From NCBI GenBank assembly GCA_024640045.1, contig JAHEFS010000011.1, positions 1 through 40,492 of the forward strand: a stretch of DNA of 40,492 nt, in the 5' to 3' direction. This DNA comes from Chromatiales bacterium. GTDB taxonomy: Bacteria; Pseudomonadota; Gammaproteobacteria; Xanthomonadales; SZUA-36. The notes below the pieces were generated by a model. It saw only the letters and a list, made by a program, of their open reading frames with translations, was not told where the DNA came from and made no database searches. Positions 36,635 through 40,492 of this stretch are shown in pieces. Numbering within the stretch: position 1 is the first letter of the stretch; each line of letters starts with the position of its first letter. The position numbers and the translations under genes were made by a program.

Positions 36635-38083
36635 ATGCAAGAACACGCCATCGTCTGGTTCCGTCAGGATCTTCGCATTACAGATAATCCAGCGTTGGCG
36701 GCCGCCGCGCACAGCTCGCTTGCGGTCATACCCCTGTTCATTCACGCCCCCGGGGAAGAAGGCGACTGGGCCCCGGGCGCTGCTTCCAACTGGTGGTTGT
36801 ATCACGCGCTGGCGGAACTGGACGAAGAGCTCGGTCACCTCGGTTTATCCCTGGTCCTGCGCAAAGGGCCTTCGCTGGAAACGTTGCAGTCCCTGGTCAA
36901 CGAGTATCACGTCCGGACAGTATTCTGGAACCGGCGCTACGAGCCTTCCGTTATCGAACGGGACAGCGGCGTCGAGCGGGCCCTCGAGGCGGCAGGTGTC
37001 GAAGTTCAGACGCACAATTCTGCGCTGCTCTATGAACCACACGAGATCGCCAACCGGTCAGGTCAGCCTTTCCGGGTATTCACACCGTTCTGGAAGCATC
37101 TGCACAGCCTGCCCGTACGCGGGCCGGTCCGGGTCGAGACCCGGCAACTGAACCGCTCCCCCAATCCGCCAGTGAGCCAGCCACTGGACCACCTGGGCCT
37201 GATGCCCGAGACCCGCTGGGACAGCGAGTTTTATGCCTGTTGGAAACCTGGCCTGGAAGATGCTGCCCGCGCCCTGGACGACTTCGTCAAGGATCGCATC
37301 GATCGTTACCAGGCCAATCGCGACCGGCCCGGCGTCAGCGGCACATCACGCCTTTCGCCTTACCTGCATTTCGGACAGCTCAGTCCACGGCAGGTATGGC
37401 AGGCCGTTCTGGAAGCCGGAGCGGCCGACGGCAAGGGTGGCCATACCTTTCTGAGCGAGATCGCCTGGCGGGAATTTGCCCACCACCTGCTGTTCCATTT
37501 TCCTGAGACCCCCGAAGAGGCGCTGAACGAGAGTTACCGGCATTTTCCCTGGCAGCCCGATGAAGGCTATCTGCAGGCCTGGCAGCGCGGGATGACCGGC
37601 TACCCGGTAGTTGATGCAGGCATGCGGGAGCTGTGGCGCACGGGCTGGATGCACAACCGGGTGCGCATGATCACTGCCTCTTTTCTCGTCAAACACCTGC
37701 TGCAGCCATGGCAGGCGGGCGCGCGTTGGTTCTGGGACACCCTGGTGGACGCCGACCTCGCGAGCAATACCATGGGCTGGCAATGGACAGCAGGCTGTGG
37801 CGCCGATGCGGCGCCCTACTTCCGAATCTTCAACCCCATTCTGCAAGGCGAAAAATTCGACACCCATGGCCACTATGTTCGCAAATATGTGCCCGAGTTG
37901 GCGGAACTGCCAGATCGCTACCTTCATCAGCCCTGGGAAGCGCCCAATGAGGTACTGTCAAAGGCCGGCGTCAGGCTGGGGGAAAACTACCCCAAACCCA
38001 TCATCGATCACCGCGCTGGCCGGGAACGTGCACTGACGGCGCTGGCCGACAATAAGGCCGCCAACCAGGCAGCGGGCAATTGA
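36635..38083 (+). CDS. phrB: Deoxyribodipyrimidine photolyase
   Basis: 482 residues. The N-terminal antenna domain starts AIVWFRQDLRITDNPAL. The FAD domain has SRLSPYLHFGQLSPRQVW, the EIAWREFAHHLLFHFPE block and WQWTAGCGADAAPYFRIFNP with the Asn and Trp residues used in repair. The pattern is that of class I/III CPD photolyases: FAD plus folate or similar antenna, splitting cyclobutane pyrimidine dimers with blue light. A cryptochrome role cannot be excluded. Followed closely by the CIA30 and SDR genes. Confidence 0.94.
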   Translation: MQEHAIVWFRQDLRITDNPALAAAAHSSLAVIPLFIHAPGEEGDWAPGAASNWWLYHALAELDEELGHLGLSLVLRKGPSLETLQSLVNEYHVRTVFWNRRYEPSVIERDSGVERALEAAGVEVQTHNSALLYEPHEIANRSGQPFRVFTPFWKHLHSLPVRGPVRVETRQLNRSPNPPVSQPLDHLGLMPETRWDSEFYACWKPGLEDAARALDDFVKDRIDRYQANRDRPGVSGTSRLSPYLHFGQLSPRQVWQAVLEAGAADGKGGHTFLSEIAWREFAHHLLFHFPETPEEALNESYRHFPWQPDEGYLQAWQRGMTGYPVVDAGMRELWRTGWMHNRVRMITASFLVKHLLQPWQAGARWFWDTLVDADLASNTMGWQWTAGCGADAAPYFRIFNPILQGEKFDTHGHYVRKYVPELAELPDRYLHQPWEAPNEVLSKAGVRLGENYPKPIIDHRAGRERALTALADNKAANQAAGN

Positions 38084-38106
38084 CAGCCCGCGGAGACTGA
38101 CGCAAG

Positions 38107-38646
38107 GTGGCCGTAGTCTTCTCCATCCTCATGGGTAGCGCGCTCCTGATGACCAACATCGCCCTGAGTCTCGAGCCCGAAGCATGGTTGCCAATCAACG
38201 ATGGCGTCATGGGCGGTATTTCCCAAAGCAGCATGTCCGCAACAGATGACGGACTGGTATTCCTCGGTGAACTCTCACTGGAGAATAACGGCGGCTTCGC
38301 GTCGGTACGTCGCCTGGTCACTGAAGACCTTACCGACGTAGACAGGGTACGACTGCAGATCCGGGGTGACGGCCGCACCTACCAGTTCAGGATTCGCCAG
38401 GACCGCAATTTCGACGGCGTGGCCTGGCGCGCCATGTTGCCTTCCGGGGATGACTGGCAAACGGTGGACTTGCCGTTGGCGGCGTTTGTCCCGGTGTTTC
38501 GAGGGCGAACCGTTCGGAGCGCCGGCCCCGTGGTACCGGCCCAGATCACGCAGGTGGGCTTCATGCTGGCGGATAAAAATCCGGGACGATTCAAACTGGA
38601 AATTCGTGCCATCGAGTTTTTGGCACCCAGAGAAACCCCGGAGTGA
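38107..38646 (+). CDS. CIA30-domain protein
   Basis: 179 residues from a GTG at 38107, 23 nt after phrB. A hydrophobic N-terminus (about 1-20, possible weak signal or anchor) precedes the CIA30 pattern: WLPINDGVMGGISQS, GGFASVRRLV, RGDGRTYQFRIRQD, DWQTVDLPLAAFVPVFRG and a final LEIRAIEFL. It is a galactose-binding-like beta sandwich; in eukaryotes a relative assists complex I assembly. In bacteria it is often found beside photolyase and SDR genes. Function unknown. Confidence 0.82.
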   Translation: MAVVFSILMGSALLMTNIALSLEPEAWLPINDGVMGGISQSSMSATDDGLVFLGELSLENNGGFASVRRLVTEDLTDVDRVRLQIRGDGRTYQFRIRQDRNFDGVAWRAMLPSGDDWQTVDLPLAAFVPVFRGRTVRSAGPVVPAQITQVGFMLADKNPGRFKLEIRAIEFLAPRETPE

Positions 38647-39389
38647 CAAAAATCCAGTCGGCGCTGGTGATTGGTGCGAGCCGGGGTATCGGGAGGGCAA
38701 TCGCAAAAGCCTTGCTTGAATGGCCATCTCTGCAGTGCTTGTGCACCACTTACCGGAACGCCGATTCAGCTGGCGAACTCTTCGATATCAATGACCCGCG
38801 CCTGCACCGGTTTCCGGCGGAGGTCACTGATGAAGATAGCCTACGGCAGTTGGCACAATCCATCCAGAACCGGAATGTTCACCCGGAACTCGTCATTCAT
38901 TGCGCCGGGATCCTGCATGAACCCGGGCTCCAGCCCGAAAAATCCATGCGCCAGTGCGACCCCAGCTCACTGCGGCGCCTGTTCGACGTCAACAGCATCG
39001 GTCCGCTCCTCGTGGCCAAGGCCATCATCCCGCTCATGCCCAGGCGCCAGCCAACCCACTTCGCCGCTTTATCCGCCATGGTCGGCAGTATCGGTGACAA
39101 TCGGCTGGGGGGCTGGTACGGCTACCGCGCCTCCAAAGCCGCACTGAACCAGTTTATGCGGACACTGGCAATTGAGTGCAGACGCACTCACCCCGGGCTG
39201 TGCGTCACTTCGATCCACCCGGGCACCACCGACACGGCTCTGTCCCAACCCTTTCAGGGCAACGTCAAGCCAGGAAAACTGTATTCGCCCGAGCAGAGCG
39301 CCGCACGAATCATCGAGGTCGTTCTGAACGGCAAACCGGAAGAATCAGGTCGATTCGTCAACTGGGATGGAGCATCTATCCCTTTCTGA
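38643..39389 (+). CDS. Short-chain dehydrogenase (CsgA-like SDR)
   Basis: 248 residues, GTG start overlapping the CIA30 stop (GTGA). Cofactor loop VIGASRGIGRAIA at residues 9-21, catalytic Ser in ALSAMVGSIG and Tyr-x3-Lys in YGYRASKAALNQF. It is closest in pattern to the C-factor/CsgA-type SDRs, which often accompany photolyase clusters. The substrate is not known. The 3' end overlaps the convergent lipoprotein gene by 14 nt. Confidence 0.88.
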   Translation: MTKIQSALVIGASRGIGRAIAKALLEWPSLQCLCTTYRNADSAGELFDINDPRLHRFPAEVTDEDSLRQLAQSIQNRNVHPELVIHCAGILHEPGLQPEKSMRQCDPSSLRRLFDVNSIGPLLVAKAIIPLMPRRQPTHFAALSAMVGSIGDNRLGGWYGYRASKAALNQFMRTLAIECRRTHPGLCVTSIHPGTTDTALSQPFQGNVKPGKLYSPEQSAARIIEVVLNGKPEESGRFVNWDGASIPF

Positions 39390-40299
39390 TACCCGGGCCA
39401 GTCGAGCCGTCGTCAATGACGATGTGTCTCCAATGGCCAGAAGCAGCCAGTGGGGAATGGCTGATGTGCCCGTTGCCCAACGGTGTGCGATGACCGAGAT
39501 CCCGGACCATCAGTTTGACGAGTTCTTCCAATCCTTCACGCAGTTGGCGCCTAAACCCATCCCCTCCTTGGGCCGAGAGCTCCTCAACCAGGCCGAAGCT
39601 CGTGGTAATGTTGTAACGGATGGTTTTTCCGTTGCTCTTGCTCATCGCATCCGTCGACCAGTTGGCGGCAAATTCAGCCGCCTCGATGCCTTTGTTTCCT
39701 GCGTACCGAGTATTTGGCTTGTCCGGGGCATTCGGGTCGTTTGCCTGTAGAACGATCAGGTCAGCATTTATCCAAAACGCAGTCTCACCCTTGCCTCTTT
39801 CCCGTAAATCAATCCGATTGATCCGAACGTGTACAACGGCATCGGCGCCCTCGCGGGTTGGCAAGACTTCGGGTAAACCAGCGATCAATGCCTGGCGCAA
39901 TACTTCATTCCAGTCCGTCTTCATCAAATCATCGACGTAAGGCCTGACCCCTTCAGCAATCTCACTACTCACACCGGACACCCCGCCGGCCACAGCACCA
40001 GCCAGGCCTAAGGACGCCCCGTAGCCTGCCGCGAACGCCGGTACACAAGCGGGTGCGAACGGTCCACAAAACAGACCCAGCAAGGCTCCCATTGCCGCGC
40101 CACCAAGGGCCCCGGCCGCTCCCCCTTTTGCAGCCATAGCCGCCGCCGTGCTCATCCCCATTTCTTTCTCGAACTCCGCGGAAGCAAGCACGGCTATCTT
40201 CTCGAACCCGGGCAAAGGCGGCACCCTCGGTTGAACCGCGCAAGCACCCAGGCACAAGAAGAGCACCACAAAGGCGAGTGTTCTGTTAATTCGGCTCAT
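39376..40299 (-). CDS. Glycine-rich lipoprotein of unknown function
   Basis: 307 residues with AGGAAGAG just before the ATG. A lipoprotein signal ends in LCLGAC (Cys20). Residues about 50-115 are very rich in Gly and Ala with glycine-zipper-like spacing (GGAAGALGGAAMGALLG), then a soluble domain with VVHVRINRIDLRERG and ATNYNITTSFG-like strands. The zipper could form a membrane helix or oligomer. Probably anchored in the outer membrane. No family named. Confidence 0.72.
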   Translation of the reverse strand: MSRINRTLAFVVLFLCLGACAVQPRVPPLPGFEKIAVLASAEFEKEMGMSTAAAMAAKGGAAGALGGAAMGALLGLFCGPFAPACVPAFAAGYGASLGLAGAVAGGVSGVSSEIAEGVRPYVDDLMKTDWNEVLRQALIAGLPEVLPTREGADAVVHVRINRIDLRERGKGETAFWINADLIVLQANDPNAPDKPNTRYAGNKGIEAAEFAANWSTDAMSKSNGKTIRYNITTSFGLVEELSAQGGDGFRRQLREGLEELVKLMVRDLGHRTPLGNGHISHSPLAASGHWRHIVIDDGSTGPGIRKG

Positions 40300-40359
40300 C
40301 TCTTCCTAGCATAGACCATGGAAGATCAAGTGTTTACGGGGATGGTGTGGCTTTTCAGA

Positions 40360-40492
40360 TCAATTTGAAACCCGGCGATTTCTGCGGCAACGCTCCGAAC
40401 AGTAGCGAATCATTTCCCAATTGGCAGCCCATTTCCGCCGCCAGTTAAAAGGTCGGCCACAAACCGGGCAATCCTTGCTGGGCAGCAAGCGC
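40360..40492 (-). CDS. DUF2256 zinc-ribbon protein (5' end outside the window)
   Basis: The last 43 codons of a gene entering from the right edge: [20 protein letters not shown], then YCSERCR and a stop. The C-x2-C and C-x3-C pattern with the W-rich middle is the DUF2256 signature, a small zinc-binding family often found with photolyase/cryptochrome genes. Only about 20 N-terminal residues should be missing. Confidence 0.8.
   Translation of the reverse strand, partial: RLLPSKDCPVCGRPFNWRRKWAANWEMIRYCSERCRRNRRVSN

Overview
The window is about 40 kb of a GC-rich gammaproteobacterial chromosome. The gene orders rsmG-parA-parB, atpI-B-E-F-H-A, dut next to an AlgC-type mutase, radC near rpmB-rpmG, aroQ-accB-accC-prmA and cutA-dsbD are all typical of that class. 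The genus cannot be read from the sequence; a deep Chromatiales- or Xanthomonadales-like lineage is plausible. Nothing looks like a phage, insertion sequence, CRISPR array, rRNA or tRNA. Most of the window is core metabolism, with small accessory insertions and several enzymes of unusual architecture.

Layout. 1-3.0 kb (minus strand) is the proximal half of the F1Fo ATP synthase operon, atpI-B-E-F-H-A, with atpA running off the left edge. 3.1-6.0 kb interrupts the usual parB-atpI neighbourhood with an OsmC-like gene and, on the plus strand, a GT10 glycosyltransferase plus a GDP-sugar epimerase-like gene. A 13-unit heptamer repeat forms the shared 3' end of the epimerase gene and parB. 6.1-14.3 kb (minus) is one continuous gene train: two tiny coupled ORFs, oppA-B-C-D-F, rsmG, parA, parB. 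14.4-16.7 kb has gshA and two small exported proteins. 16.8-21.0 kb has a membrane-anchored AlgC-type phosphomannomutase/phosphoglucomutase with dut, then radC and rpmB-rpmG with a clear promoter and terminator; coaBC is missing from its usual place between dut and radC.

21.1-25.2 kb carries an orphan hydantoinase A-type protein, mutM and a trans-sulfuration PLP enzyme. 25.2-26.1 kb has tdk with most of its zinc ligands substituted and a small membrane protein. 26.4-28.9 kb is accessory: a methyltransferase/polysaccharide deacetylase pair and a Popeye-like membrane cyclic-nucleotide-binding protein. 29.1-32.9 kb (minus) is aroQ-accB-accC-prmA plus an extra methyltransferase. 33.0-36.2 kb (minus) is cutA-dsbD-tlpA, where DsbD has two N-terminal sensor domains. 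36.3-40.5 kb has an unrecognised 63-residue protein in its own transcription unit, a photolyase-CIA30-SDR operon, a glycine-rich lipoprotein and the end of a DUF2256 zinc-ribbon gene.

How the genes work together: energy (ATP synthase), chromosome segregation (ParAB), peptide uptake (Opp), thiol/redox balance (GshA, DsbD, TlpA, OsmC), fatty-acid precursor supply (AccBC), DNA and nucleotide maintenance (MutM, RadC, Dut, Tdk, photolyase) and envelope glycans (AlgC, GT10, epimerase, deacetylase). I see no convincing new defence or mobile system. The best leads are the GT10/epimerase insertion, the tiny ORFs before oppA, the enlarged ATP synthase a subunit, the double-headed DsbD and the Popeye-like protein.
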